Positions 1-8,350 of a DNA stretch of 64,000 nt are shown in pieces. The notes below the pieces were generated by a model that did not search any database, was not told the origin of the DNA, and was given only the letters and a program-made list of their open reading frames with translations. The stretch covers positions 29,449-93,448 of the forward strand of contig NZ_FOTY01000011.1 of assembly GCF_900114715.1 (NCBI RefSeq), read 5' to 3'. Numbering within the stretch: the stretch's first letter is position 1; each line of letters starts with the position of its first letter. The stretch comes from Salibacterium qingdaonense. GTDB taxonomy: Bacteria > Bacillota > Bacilli > Bacillales > Marinococcaceae. The position numbers and the translations under genes are program-made.

Positions 1-115
1 AAAACACGACAACGCTCCATTGACCTTTAAAATTTTCTTCTGATACATCGATAAACTCACCTTGATGGAACGCCTTGGCTTGAAATGGCTCTACTTCTTT
101 TCCTATTAGTGACAT
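1..115 (-). CDS. ahpC: Alkyl hydroperoxide reductase subunit C (peroxiredoxin), 5' end only
   Basis: The first 38 codons of a gene that runs off the left edge. The N-terminus begins MSLIGKEVEPFQAKAFHQG and continues with a GEFIDVSEENFKGQWSVVVF stretch. That matches the start of the typical 2-Cys peroxiredoxin AhpC, just before the peroxidatic cysteine segment, which is outside the window. AhpC reduces peroxides in the cytoplasm and is recycled by AhpF. An AAGGAGGA ribosome binding site sits at 124-131 (complement), so the ATG at 115 is the start. A PerR/Fur-family-like AT-rich site lies further upstream. The family call is firm; activity cannot be judged from the fragment. Confidence 0.9.
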   Translation of the reverse strand, partial: MSLIGKEVEPFQAKAFHQGEFIDVSEENFKGQWSVVVF

Positions 116-210
116 CGTATAGGTCCTCCTTCTTGAAAAAACAATATTGGATGTACGTTTTCTATAGTACCATTAAACTTGCCATTAATAAAAATATAAT
201 GGTTTTTTTA

Positions 211-235
211 TTATAAGAAGTATTAATAATTGTCA
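211..235 (-). promoter_or_regulatory. Candidate PerR/Fur-family operator upstream of ahpC
   Basis: Two overlapping imperfect dyads lie here: TTATAAGAAGTATTA (211-225) and TATTAATAATTGTCA (221-235). By eye each matches about 11 of 14 positions of the PerR/Fur 7-1-7 consensus. They lie about 100 bp upstream of the ahpC start, and ahpC is a classic PerR target in Bacillaceae. The match is degenerate and no clear -35/-10 pair was found next to it, so this is a weak call. Confidence 0.3.
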
Positions 236-396
236 CCAATTCATCAAATACATTCTCATAACTAAGAGTCCTTTCCCCCGATCAGTCAGTAAATAAACAC
301 AAGATTTTTTGAAAACGCTTTATTTTCTATTCTTAATGTATAGATCTAATTGAGAAAGAAAGGCTCTGTCAGCGCTTTAAAACAGCCTGCAGCGTT

Positions 397-978
397 TTAT
401 TTCGATACAAATCGATTCCCCGTTTCCCAAAACCTGTAGGGATAGTCTCTAGCTTCTCCTGTATTCTCGATTCCTATCCGGGGCCCGGAAGAAATCTCTG
501 CGGGATTTTGTCCCGGTATGATGTACAGCGGTTTTTCAGAAAAATGGCGTCCGTAATCCTCCATCGTGATGCCAAGGGCCTTCGTTAATTTCCCGGGACC
601 GTTCGTTAATTCTATGTCCTTCTGCCGGTTCCGCCGCGTGCGCATGAGGTCGATTCCGTCCACCGGCTCAAGTGCCCGGATTAACACCGCTTCGGGCCTC
701 CCTTCCGGTGCGGTCACTACGTTCACCAGACAGTGGGTGTGCATTTCAAACGTATAGACATGTCCCGGGGCATGGAACATAATTTCGGTTCTTTTTGTTC
801 GTCTGCCACCATAACTGTGCGCGGCCCGGTCCTCAGGGCCTGTATAGGCTTCTGTTTCTACAATTCTACCGGCGGCGGCCCCGTCTTTTGTTTCTTTTAC
901 GAGTATACACCCAAGAAGATCTTCTGCTGTTTGCAGTGTAGATTCACAAAAAATTTTTTTGATATTGGAATGTCCCAT
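397..978 (-). CDS. Putative 3-methyladenine DNA glycosylase (AAG/MPG family)
   Basis: 193 aa, the usual length of bacterial AAG-type glycosylases such as YxlJ. The enzyme excises alkylated purines (3-methyladenine, hypoxanthine) from DNA to start base excision repair. Family landmarks are visible: LLGCILV near residues 21-27, the catalytic-site segment GRIVETEAYTGPEDRAAHSY (37-56), MFHAPGHVYTFEMH (about 67-80) and NGPGKLTKALGI (126-137). The Glu in the ETEAY motif is the expected general base. A GAGGTGAGG ribosome binding site precedes the ATG. It is monocistronic, ending about 280 bp from ahpC. Nothing looks damaged. Confidence 0.9.
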   Translation of the reverse strand: MGHSNIKKIFCESTLQTAEDLLGCILVKETKDGAAAGRIVETEAYTGPEDRAAHSYGGRRTKRTEIMFHAPGHVYTFEMHTHCLVNVVTAPEGRPEAVLIRALEPVDGIDLMRTRRNRQKDIELTNGPGKLTKALGITMEDYGRHFSEKPLYIIPGQNPAEISSGPRIGIENTGEARDYPYRFWETGNRFVSK

Positions 979-1049
979 TATTTCGCCTCACCTCGTACAT
1001 GTTGGTATTTATAACGCTCTCAAACACAATATATGCGGTCAAGGTGCCC

Positions 1050-1079
1050 TTGACAGGACGGCAGTACAAGCGATATAGT
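1050..1079 (+). promoter_or_regulatory. Sigma-A promoter for the metE leader
   Basis: TTGACA (1050-1055), an 18-bp spacer and TATAGT (1074-1079) form an excellent vegetative promoter. Initiation near 1086 would give a leader of about 300 nt before the metE ATG at 1387. The -35 overlaps a short palindrome (CAAGGTGCCCTTG), which could be an operator. Confidence 0.7.
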
Positions 1080-1085
1080 TTGTCT

Positions 1086-1386
1086 ACAAACATAGATATA
1101 TGACGGAAACAGGCACCCTGTTTATTACCTTATCAGGATGGCGTGAATCTGCCGGGCTGCTTCCGGGATTTTCACTTCTTCTAAAAGAAAAACCGGCAGA
1201 TCCGCTTGTTTTATGACACCGCCCGGTCTGGGGGAGACAGCCAGGTGTCAGATACCACGTATCCAGCTGGGTATTTTTACTTACGCTTCTCCCGCGCCCG
1301 CGCGCCGTAATTACAGTAAAAATACCTTTTTTTTACGGCTTTTATCTTTTATTATGAACACTTTATTCTACCAAGGAGGCAGCCAT
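1086..1386 (+). promoter_or_regulatory. metE 5' leader with attenuator architecture (riboswitch-like, class unresolved)
   Basis: About 300 nt of structured leader runs from the promoter to the metE ribosome binding site. Visible elements are a small hairpin ACAGG-CAC-CCTGT near 1110-1122 and a hairpin with TGACACC/GGTGTCA arms and an inner GTCT/AGAC stem (about 1213-1250). A possible antiterminator pairs ATACC (1252-1256) with GGTAT (1270-1274). That pairing would break the terminator stem, which also uses 1270-1280. This is the layout of a ligand-controlled terminator. I could not find a canonical SAM-I core, a canonical B12 box or a perfect T-box (TGGNACC); AGATACCACG at 1250-1259 only resembles the last. 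The regulatory class is therefore open. In Bacillaceae, metE is commonly controlled by SAM, cobalamin or methionine T-box leaders. Confidence 0.5.
1270..1334 (+). terminator. Leader terminator (attenuator) upstream of metE
   Basis: GGTATTTTTAC (1270-1280) pairs perfectly with GTAAAAATACC (1316-1326). The stem is extended inward by TTACG/CGTAA and followed by eight T residues (1327-1334). It sits 52 bp before the metE start codon, after the gene's own promoter, so it should act as a conditional terminator. Confidence 0.75.
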
Positions 1387-3666
1387 ATGGAAACCAACTG
1401 GATCAGCAGTTCCCCCGGATACCCCCGGCTCGGGGAAAATCGCGAATGGAAACGGATCCTTGAAAGCTATTGGTCGGATAAAATCAGCAGAGAAGAATTT
1501 CTGCAGACGATGAAAGATCTCCGGCTTCAGTATCTGCAAAAACAAAAAGACAAAGGCATCGCGCTTGTTCCTTCCAGCGATTTTTCCTACTATGACCACA
1601 TATTGGATACAGCTGTGATGTTCGGTCTTGTCCCCGAGCGGTTTCAAGGCAGCGGTGACATGCTGCAGACCTATTTCAACATGGCGCGCGGCACAGATGA
1701 AGCACCAGCGTGCGAAATGACAAAATGGTTCAACACCAATTATCACTACATCGTGCCGGAACTTGGTGAAATCACCCCGTCCCTTCAGGAAAACAAACCG
1801 CTTCAAGATTTCAAAGAAGCCAAAGAGGAACTGGGGATGGATACAAAGCCGGTCCTTATCGGGCCGTTCACGTTTCTGAAACTGTCCAAAGGGTACGAGA
1901 CTGCCGACTTTGAAGCGAAACTGGAGCAGCTTCTGCCGCTTTACACGACTGTACTGCAGCAGCTTCAGGAAGCCGGTGCCTCCTGGGTGCAGATAGATGA
2001 ACCTTCTCTCGTGCCGACAATAAGCGAAGAGGAATTCCGCTCTGTACAGCACATCTACGAGACGTTCGCCGCAGATGTTCCGGAACTCTCCATTCTACTT
2101 CAGACCTACTTTGAAGGTGTTCATTTTTACGAAAAGGTAACGAGCCTGCCCGCTGCCGGTATCGGGCTGGATTTTGTTCATGGATATGAGAAAAACATGG
2201 CCGCTCTGAAACAATTTGGATTCCCGGAAGACAAGACACTTGCCGCCGGCGTTATCGACGGACGCAACATCTGGCGCGCCGATCTGAAAGCCAAAGAAGA
2301 ACTGCTGAAAGAAATCGATGCACATGCGCCCCAGTCGGATAAAATTGTGCAGCCGTCCTGCAGTCTGCTGCACGTACCAGTGACCAAAACACTGGAAACA
2401 AAGCTCGATTCCGTCCTTTACGGTGCCCTCTCTTTTGCAGATGAAAAACTGGAAGAGATTGCTGCACTTACGGATGTACTCAGTGGGCACAGTGCTGCAG
2501 ATACTATGGAAGAAAACCAGCAGGCACTGAAAACTTTCGCAAAAACGTACCGGCAGCAATCTGCGGACTTAACAAAAGAACGTGAATCGCTGCCGTCCAA
2601 ACGGGAGCTTCCCTTTGCTGAACGGAAAAAGTATCAGGATGAGACATGGGAACTTCCGCTTCTGCCGACAACAACCATTGGCAGTTTCCCGCAGACAAAA
2701 GAAGTCCGCGTAGCGCGTCAGCAGTTCCGTAAAGGAGAAAAGAGCCCGGAAGCCTATAACGAATTCATCCGCAGCAAAATCAAGGAATGGATTGATCTTC
2801 AGGAAGATATAGGCCTTGATGTGCTTGTACACGGAGAATTTGAGCGCAATGATATGGTCGAATTTTTCGGGGAAAAGCTGAACGGCTTTGCCTTCACAAG
2901 CTACGGCTGGGTGCAGTCTTACGGTTCCCGCTGCGTCAAGCCGCCGATCATTTACGACGATGTTACGTTTGAGGCGCCGATGACCGTGGAAGAGTCCCGT
3001 TACGCCCAATCGTTGACTGATAAGCCGGTAAAAGGTATGCTGACTGGTCCGGTGACAATTCTCAACTGGTCGTTTGAACGGGACGACATTCCAAGAAAGG
3101 AGACTTCTTTCCAGATTGCCGTCGCCCTCAGCCGTGAAGTGCAGGCACTGGAGGAATCCGGCATCAACATGATTCAGGTGGATGAACCGGCAGTACGGGA
3201 AGGTCTTCCGCTTAAGCGGGAGGAATGGGACGAATACCTGGATTGGTCTGTGACTGCGTTTCGGCTGGCCACGTCCAATATCAAGGCGTCCACCCAGATC
3301 CACACTCATATGTGCTACAGCGAATTTCAGGACATGATCGAGTCCATCCGGGATCTGGACGCCGATGTCATTTCCATCGAAACGTCCCGCAGCCACGGCG
3401 GGCTGATCGAGTCCTTTGAAACAGCTGTATATGATAAAGGAATCGGACTCGGTGTGTATGATATTCACAGTCCGCGGGTTCCTTCCGTCGACGAAATGAA
3501 AGATATGATTGACCGTGCGCTGCGCGTGCTGCCGGCGGATCTGTTCTGGATCAACCCTGACTGCGGCCTGAAAACAAGGAACACACCGGAAACGGTCGAC
3601 TCTCTGAAAAATATGGTTCGCGCAGCAAGAGAAAGTCGGGAAACACGAGAAATGCCTACTAAGTAA
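1387..3666 (+). CDS. metE: Cobalamin-independent methionine synthase MetE
   Basis: 759 aa from the ATG at 1387, preceded by AAGGAGGC; the longer open frame from 1213 runs through the leader hairpins and is not used. The enzyme transfers the methyl group of 5-methyltetrahydropteroyl-tri-L-glutamate to homocysteine in the cytoplasm, without B12. It has the two-barrel MetE architecture. The C-terminal catalytic barrel carries the zinc ligands in HTHMCYSEF and NPDCGLKTR (His, Cys ... Cys), the family motif LPTTTIGSFPQT before residue 440, and QVDEPAVREGLPL. It lies behind an attenuator leader and 47 bp before a ribonucleotide reductase pair. Only a T-less hairpin (GGGGGCCG/CGGCACCC) lies between them, so read-through into nrd is likely. 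Length and motifs are complete. Confidence 0.97.
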   Translation: METNWISSSPGYPRLGENREWKRILESYWSDKISREEFLQTMKDLRLQYLQKQKDKGIALVPSSDFSYYDHILDTAVMFGLVPERFQGSGDMLQTYFNMARGTDEAPACEMTKWFNTNYHYIVPELGEITPSLQENKPLQDFKEAKEELGMDTKPVLIGPFTFLKLSKGYETADFEAKLEQLLPLYTTVLQQLQEAGASWVQIDEPSLVPTISEEEFRSVQHIYETFAADVPELSILLQTYFEGVHFYEKVTSLPAAGIGLDFVHGYEKNMAALKQFGFPEDKTLAAGVIDGRNIWRADLKAKEELLKEIDAHAPQSDKIVQPSCSLLHVPVTKTLETKLDSVLYGALSFADEKLEEIAALTDVLSGHSAADTMEENQQALKTFAKTYRQQSADLTKERESLPSKRELPFAERKKYQDETWELPLLPTTTIGSFPQTKEVRVARQQFRKGEKSPEAYNEFIRSKIKEWIDLQEDIGLDVLVHGEFERNDMVEFFGEKLNGFAFTSYGWVQSYGSRCVKPPIIYDDVTFEAPMTVEESRYAQSLTDKPVKGMLTGPVTILNWSFERDDIPRKETSFQIAVALSREVQALEESGINMIQVDEPAVREGLPLKREEWDEYLDWSVTAFRLATSNIKASTQIHTHMCYSEFQDMIESIRDLDADVISIETSRSHGGLIESFETAVYDKGIGLGVYDIHSPRVPSVDEMKDMIDRALRVLPADLFWINPDCGLKTRNTPETVDSLKNMVRAARESRETREMPTK

Positions 3667-3713
3667 AACAGAGGGGGGCCGCTGCACGGCACCCTAATGA
3701 TGGAGGAATCAAA

Positions 3714-5996
3714 GTGACAGTAATTACGAAAGACAACGGTAACCGGGAACTCCCTTTTGACAGAGATCGCCTGAGCCGTTTCATTGACGACGTAACAGCC
3801 GGCTACCCCAATCTATCCATACTGGATTTCAAAAATGACGTAACGACCAATATTGAATTCAAGGACACGTACGCTTCCGAGCAGATCACCCACCTGCTTG
3901 CGTTAAACGCATCCGAACGGATTGACCGCACAGAACCGGACTGGACGTATGTCGCTGCCGGTATTTATCTGCGCCAGCTGTATAAAGAAGCTTCTAAAAA
4001 CCGCGCGTATGACACGGATGAAAAATACGGCTCTCTCTACGGGCTGCTGAAAGTCCTTGGTTCCAAAGGTGTTTATGACCAGACCCTCCTGAGGGACTAT
4101 TCCAAAGAGGAAATCATGGAGCTTGAAAAAGCAATCGACCCGGAGCGGGATAAGCTGTTTACATATGTCGGGATTCTGACACTTGCCCACAAGTACCTGG
4201 CTAATGATAAAAACAATCATGTATTTGAGCTGCCGCAGGAACGCTTCATGATTATTGCGATGAAACTGATGATAAATGAGCCGGTTTCCAAGCGTCTTGA
4301 CCTCGTAAAAGAAGCTTACTGGGCGCTGTCGAACCTCTACATGACGGTTGCTACACCGACGCTCACAAACGCCGGCAAAAATACCGGACAGCTCAGTTCC
4401 TGCTTTATCGATACCGTTGATGACAGCCTGCGCAACATTTTCGATTCCAACACGGATGTTGCCAACCTGTCGAAAAATGGCGGCGGTGTCGGTATCTATT
4501 TCGGCAAACTCCGCAGCCGCGGTTCGGACATCAAAGGTTACACAGGTGTTGCCGGCGGCATCATGGGCTGGATGAAACAGCTGAACAATACCGCCGTCTC
4601 GGTCGATCAGCTCGGTCAGCGCCAGGGGGCATTCGCCGTCTACCTCGACGTATGGCATAAAGATATCTACGAGTTTCTTGACGCGAAGCTCAACACCGGT
4701 GACGAGCGTCTGCGCACCCATGATATTTTCACCGGCGCCTGCATTCCGGATCTTTTCATGGAAAAAGTCGAGAACCGCGAAGACTGGTACCTGTTTGATC
4801 CGCATGAAGTGCAGACCGTGATGGGCTGGTCCCTTGAAGATTTCTATGATGAAAAAGAAGGAGCCGGTTCCTTCCGTGAAAAATATCAGCAGTGCATCGA
4901 CCACCCGGATCTGAGCCGCGAACGCGTACCTGCCATCGATATCATGAAACGTATTATGAAGTCACAGCTTGAAACCGGCACGCCGTATATGTTCTACCGC
5001 GATACAGTGAACCGGGACAACCCGAATAAGCACGCCGGCATCGTGTACAGCTCCAACCTCTGCACCGAAATCATGCAGAACATGAGCCCGACGACCGTGA
5101 AAGAAGAATATTTGACCGAAGAAGGAACCATCATTACCGAGAAATCTCCGGGAGACATGGTTGTCTGCAACCTCTCTTCAATTTCGCTTGCCAAGTCGGT
5201 ACGTGAAGACGTGCTGGAGCGTCTCATTCCCATTCAGGTCCGTATGCTTGATAACGTCATTGACCTGAATACAATCGACGTGCTGCAGGCGCGCCATACC
5301 AATGAACGGTACCGCGCAGTCGGACTCGGCACATTCGGCTGGCATCACCTGCTTGCCCTCGAGGGGATAAGCTGGGAAACAGACGAAGCCGTAGAACTGG
5401 CCGACCGTCTGTATGAAAAAATCAATTACCTGACGCTGAAAGCTTCCCGCGATCTTGCGATAGAAAAAGGTTCCTATCCACTATTTGAAGGAAGCGAATG
5501 GCAGTCCGGCCGGTATCTGGAGCGCACGTACCGCACAAGCGGTAACGGCTGGACCGATGACGCATGGCGCGAACTGTCCGAATCCATCCAGGAAAACGGA
5601 CTCCGTAACGGCTATCTGATTGCGGTAGCACCGAACGCTACGACGTCCTTGATTGCCGGTTCCACCGCGAGCATTGATCCGGTTTTCCGCCAGGAACACG
5701 TGGAAGAGAAAAAAGGCTTCCGTTCTCCTGTCACAGCACCGGACATCAATTCAAAGACGATCTGGTACTACAAATCCGCATTCAACCTCGACCAGTCGTG
5801 GAGCATTAAGCAGAACGCCGCCCGCCAAAAGCATATTGACCAGGCCGTCAGCTTCAACCTGTATATCCCGCGCAGCATCAAAGCCAAAGACCTGCTTGGG
5901 CTGCACATGCAGGCGTGGCATTCTGGTTTGAAAACGACGTATTACACAAGATCCACCTCGTCCGTCGTAGAGGACTGCGAAAGCTGCGAAAGCTGA
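3714..5996 (+). CDS. nrdA: Class I ribonucleoside-diphosphate reductase, alpha (catalytic) subunit
   Basis: 760 aa from a GTG start with TGGAGG 8 bp upstream. It reduces NDPs to dNDPs with the beta subunit encoded next door. Residues 1-95 form an ATP-cone (VITKDNG then FDRDRL), the allosteric activity domain of NrdA; most class Ib NrdE proteins lack it. The catalytic barrel shows SSCFIDT (first redox Cys), SSNLCTEIMQ (Asn, thiyl-radical Cys, Glu) and VVCNLSSISLA (second redox Cys). The C-terminus ends in the CESCES swinging-arm cysteine pair. The CxxC tail is more NrdE-like and no nrdI or nrdH is nearby, so the Ia/Ib label is uncertain. It probably forms an operon with nrdB, and possibly with metE. 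Confidence 0.92.
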   Translation: MTVITKDNGNRELPFDRDRLSRFIDDVTAGYPNLSILDFKNDVTTNIEFKDTYASEQITHLLALNASERIDRTEPDWTYVAAGIYLRQLYKEASKNRAYDTDEKYGSLYGLLKVLGSKGVYDQTLLRDYSKEEIMELEKAIDPERDKLFTYVGILTLAHKYLANDKNNHVFELPQERFMIIAMKLMINEPVSKRLDLVKEAYWALSNLYMTVATPTLTNAGKNTGQLSSCFIDTVDDSLRNIFDSNTDVANLSKNGGGVGIYFGKLRSRGSDIKGYTGVAGGIMGWMKQLNNTAVSVDQLGQRQGAFAVYLDVWHKDIYEFLDAKLNTGDERLRTHDIFTGACIPDLFMEKVENREDWYLFDPHEVQTVMGWSLEDFYDEKEGAGSFREKYQQCIDHPDLSRERVPAIDIMKRIMKSQLETGTPYMFYRDTVNRDNPNKHAGIVYSSNLCTEIMQNMSPTTVKEEYLTEEGTIITEKSPGDMVVCNLSSISLAKSVREDVLERLIPIQVRMLDNVIDLNTIDVLQARHTNERYRAVGLGTFGWHHLLALEGISWETDEAVELADRLYEKINYLTLKASRDLAIEKGSYPLFEGSEWQSGRYLERTYRTSGNGWTDDAWRELSESIQENGLRNGYLIAVAPNATTSLIAGSTASIDPVFRQEHVEEKKGFRSPVTAPDINSKTIWYYKSAFNLDQSWSIKQNAARQKHIDQAVSFNLYIPRSIKAKDLLGLHMQAWHSGLKTTYYTRSTSSVVEDCESCES

Positions 5997-6023
5997 TAAC
6001 AACGCTGAAAAGGAGCATAAGAC

Positions 6024-7061
6024 ATGTCGACTATTCATAAACGCGAACTCTATGACACCCAGGCACCGAACAAATCGACAGGAATTATTAACGGAAGCAG
6101 CTCCAACATTTTGAACTGGGACGACACGGCACGTAAATGGGCCTACCCGATGTACAAGAACATGCTGCGTAACTTCTGGATTCCGGATGAGGTTCCGCTT
6201 GTTAACGATAAAAGCCAGTACGAGACGCTGACCGAAGACGAGCGCGAAGCCTTTAACAAAATCATCGGCCTGCTTGCTTTTCTCGACAGCGTACAGACCG
6301 ACTTTTCCTCGAAAGTGGCTGACTATCTGACGGACTCCAGTCTGTCTGCCCTCATGTCGGTTCTTGCGTTTCAGGAAGTTGTCCACAACGAGTCCTATAC
6401 GTACGTTCTGTCGAGTGTAACCGACAGCAAGACGCAGGAAGAGATTTTTGAGTACTGGAAGACTGATGAAGTGCTGCTTGAGCGGAACAAGTTTATCGCC
6501 GACGGCTACACCGAGTTTACAGAGAACCCAACCAAAGAGAATTTTGTCCGCGCCATCGTTTATGACGTGGTCCTTGAAGGGCTGTTTTTCTACTCCGGGT
6601 TTGCGTTTTTCTACAACCTCGCCCGCAACGAAAAAATGCTCGGCACCGCTAAGATGATAAACTTCATCAACCGCGATGAGCAGCTTCACGTCCGGCTGTT
6701 CTGCAACATTCTCAAAGAAACTCTTGAGGAGAACCCGGAACTCAATACCGATGAATTTGCCCAGTTCGTGCATGACACGTTCCTGCGTGCGGCCGAACTC
6801 GAAATTAAATGGGGGAATTACATCATCGGCAACAAGATCGAAGGCATCAACTCCAACGAGCTGGAGAGCTATATCAAATTTATGGCCAATAAACGTATCA
6901 AAGAACTCGGTTTCCCTCACGTTTTTGAAGGCTATACAAAGAATCCAATGCGCTGGATTTCTGTCTATAACGACAATACAACCGGCAAGGCCGATTTCTT
7001 TGAAACGACCGTTACCGATTACAACCTTGTTGATTCCGATAACGACTTTGACTCCCTGTAA
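6024..7061 (+). CDS. nrdB: Class I ribonucleoside-diphosphate reductase, beta (radical-generating) subunit
   Basis: 345 aa ferritin-like subunit that holds the di-metal centre and generates the radical used by the alpha subunit. The metal ligands appear in order: Asp in LAFLDSVQTDF, Glu and His in FQEVVHNESY, Glu in VLEGLFFYSGF, and Glu and His in RDEQLHVRLF. The radical tyrosine is four residues after the first His (HNESY). The C-terminal tail NLVDSDNDFDSL is the acidic peptide that docks on the alpha subunit. AAAGGAG lies 27 bp after the nrdA stop. A strong terminator closes the operon at 7088-7124. Metal type (Fe or Mn) cannot be read from the sequence. Confidence 0.93.
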   Translation: MSTIHKRELYDTQAPNKSTGIINGSSSNILNWDDTARKWAYPMYKNMLRNFWIPDEVPLVNDKSQYETLTEDEREAFNKIIGLLAFLDSVQTDFSSKVADYLTDSSLSALMSVLAFQEVVHNESYTYVLSSVTDSKTQEEIFEYWKTDEVLLERNKFIADGYTEFTENPTKENFVRAIVYDVVLEGLFFYSGFAFFYNLARNEKMLGTAKMINFINRDEQLHVRLFCNILKETLEENPELNTDEFAQFVHDTFLRAAELEIKWGNYIIGNKIEGINSNELESYIKFMANKRIKELGFPHVFEGYTKNPMRWISVYNDNTTGKADFFETTVTDYNLVDSDNDFDSL

Positions 7062-7087
7062 AGAAACGTAACAAATGCAGCAATGCC

Positions 7088-7124
7088 AAAGAGGCCCGGT
7101 TTCCGCGGGCCTCTTTCTTTTTTT
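7088..7124 (+). terminator. Rho-independent terminator after nrdB
   Basis: AAAGAGGCCCG (7088-7098) pairs with CGGGCCTCTTT (7106-7116), followed by a T-rich run. It ends the metE-nrdA-nrdB transcript. Confidence 0.9.
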
Positions 7125-7150
7125 GCACTGGAAGAAGGATGGAGATACAT

Positions 7151-8350
7151 ATGAACGAAGAAAAAAGCACCTGGATGACGCCCAAAAATCTGATACTGGT
7201 GTTCGGTATTATTTTTGTGGCGTTTAATTTACGTCCGGCCATCACGTCGGTCGGTCCACTGATTGGCATCATCCGCGAAGACACCGGCATCACAAACGGG
7301 GCAGCTGGTCTATTGAATACACTGCCGCTCCTGGCGTTTGCCGCCCTTTCCCCTCTCGCACCTGCGGCCGGACAGCGGTTTGGCAAGGAACGGATTGTGT
7401 ATGCCGGATTACTGCTTCTCACGGCGGGCATTGTGCTGCGCGCAGCCGACATACTCCCTGCCGTTTACGTTGGAACCGCCATGGCCGGCGGGGGTATCGC
7501 GATTGGGAACGTTCTGCTTCCCGGCGTCGTGAAAGAGCGATTCCCACAGCATGTCGGCACGATGACAGGGCTGTACACGACATCCATGGTCCTTTTTGCA
7601 AGTGCCGCTTCGGGGCTCAGCCTCCCTCTCACCAACGGGCTGAATCTCGACTGGCATATGTCGCTCGGTTCGTGGGCGCTGTTATGCGTGCCCGCTCTTT
7701 TGCTCTGGCTCCCGCAGCTCAGGCAGAAACCGGAGTCTTGCAGCCAGGGCTTATCCGTAGAAAATGAAGCATCGGTCTGGCGTTCACCACTTGCCTGGCA
7801 GGTCACACTGTTTATGGGCCTGCAGTCGTTTTTATTCTACTGCTTGATTACGTGGCTGCCGGAAATTCTGCAGGCGCGCGGCCTCGATCCGGCTGCAGCG
7901 GGATGGCTGCTGTCCATCATGCAGTTTGTCAGTCTTCCGCTGTCCTTTTTCATTCCGGTTCTGGCCGCCCGTCTTTCCCATCAAAAAGGGATTGTGTCCG
8001 GAATCAGTCTTCTTTACATCATAGGTCTCTCCGGGCTGTTTATCGATGGACCTGTCATTTTACCGATTATCAGCGTTTTGCTGTTCGGACTAGCCCAGGG
8101 GGGAGCGCTCAGTCTTTCATTGACGCTGCTCGGACTGCGGGCCCGTACCGCTTCACAGGCATCACGTCTTTCCGGCATGGCCCAGTCTTTCGGTTATCTT
8201 CTCGCTGCCGTTGGTCCTTTTTCGACAGGACTGCTGTTTGATATGTACCAGAGCTGGATGCCCGCCCTTATCATTTTTGTCATCGTGACAGCCGTTATGT
8301 TCTGGTCGGGAATAAAAGCAGGAGAAGACCGTTATATTCTGCCCTCTTGA
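7151..8350 (+). CDS. MFS transporter, CynX/NimT family
   Basis: About 399 aa with 12 predicted membrane helices. The N-terminal FVAFNLRPAITSVGPLIG segment is the hallmark of the CynX/NimT (cyanate / 2-nitroimidazole) branch, seen also in B. subtilis YycB. The ATG at 7151 is preferred over the in-frame ATG at 7139, because GGATGGAG is spaced correctly only for 7151. Family members are believed to export or import small anions or drugs; the real substrate here is unknown. The gene follows the nrdB terminator and converges on the DUF2515 gene, with a 19-bp overlap of the 3' ends. Confidence 0.85.
   Translation: MNEEKSTWMTPKNLILVFGIIFVAFNLRPAITSVGPLIGIIREDTGITNGAAGLLNTLPLLAFAALSPLAPAAGQRFGKERIVYAGLLLLTAGIVLRAADILPAVYVGTAMAGGGIAIGNVLLPGVVKERFPQHVGTMTGLYTTSMVLFASAASGLSLPLTNGLNLDWHMSLGSWALLCVPALLLWLPQLRQKPESCSQGLSVENEASVWRSPLAWQVTLFMGLQSFLFYCLITWLPEILQARGLDPAAAGWLLSIMQFVSLPLSFFIPVLAARLSHQKGIVSGISLLYIIGLSGLFIDGPVILPIISVLLFGLAQGGALSLSLTLLGLRARTASQASRLSGMAQSFGYLLAAVGPFSTGLLFDMYQSWMPALIIFVIVTAVMFWSGIKAGEDRYILPS

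Noticed and set aside
1125..1226. A 33-codon minus-strand peptide (VIKQADLPVFLLEE...) as a gene remnant within the metE leader
   Set aside because: No start, no homologue recognised, and the region is explained by leader hairpins.
1086..1340. Naming the metE leader a cobalamin, SAM-I or T-box element
   Set aside because: Neither a canonical B12 box, the SAM-I core nor the TGGNACC T-box could be found; only weak resemblances. Reported as unclassified attenuator.
2569..3687. 372-codon minus-strand frame opposite metE
   Set aside because: Shadow of a high-GC coding sequence; composition implausible and metE is certain.
3903..4904. 333-codon minus-strand frame opposite nrdA
   Set aside because: Shadow of nrdA; no ribosome binding site or family likeness.
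5751..6920. 389-codon minus-strand frame across nrdA/nrdB
   Set aside because: Runs antisense through two certain genes and their junction.
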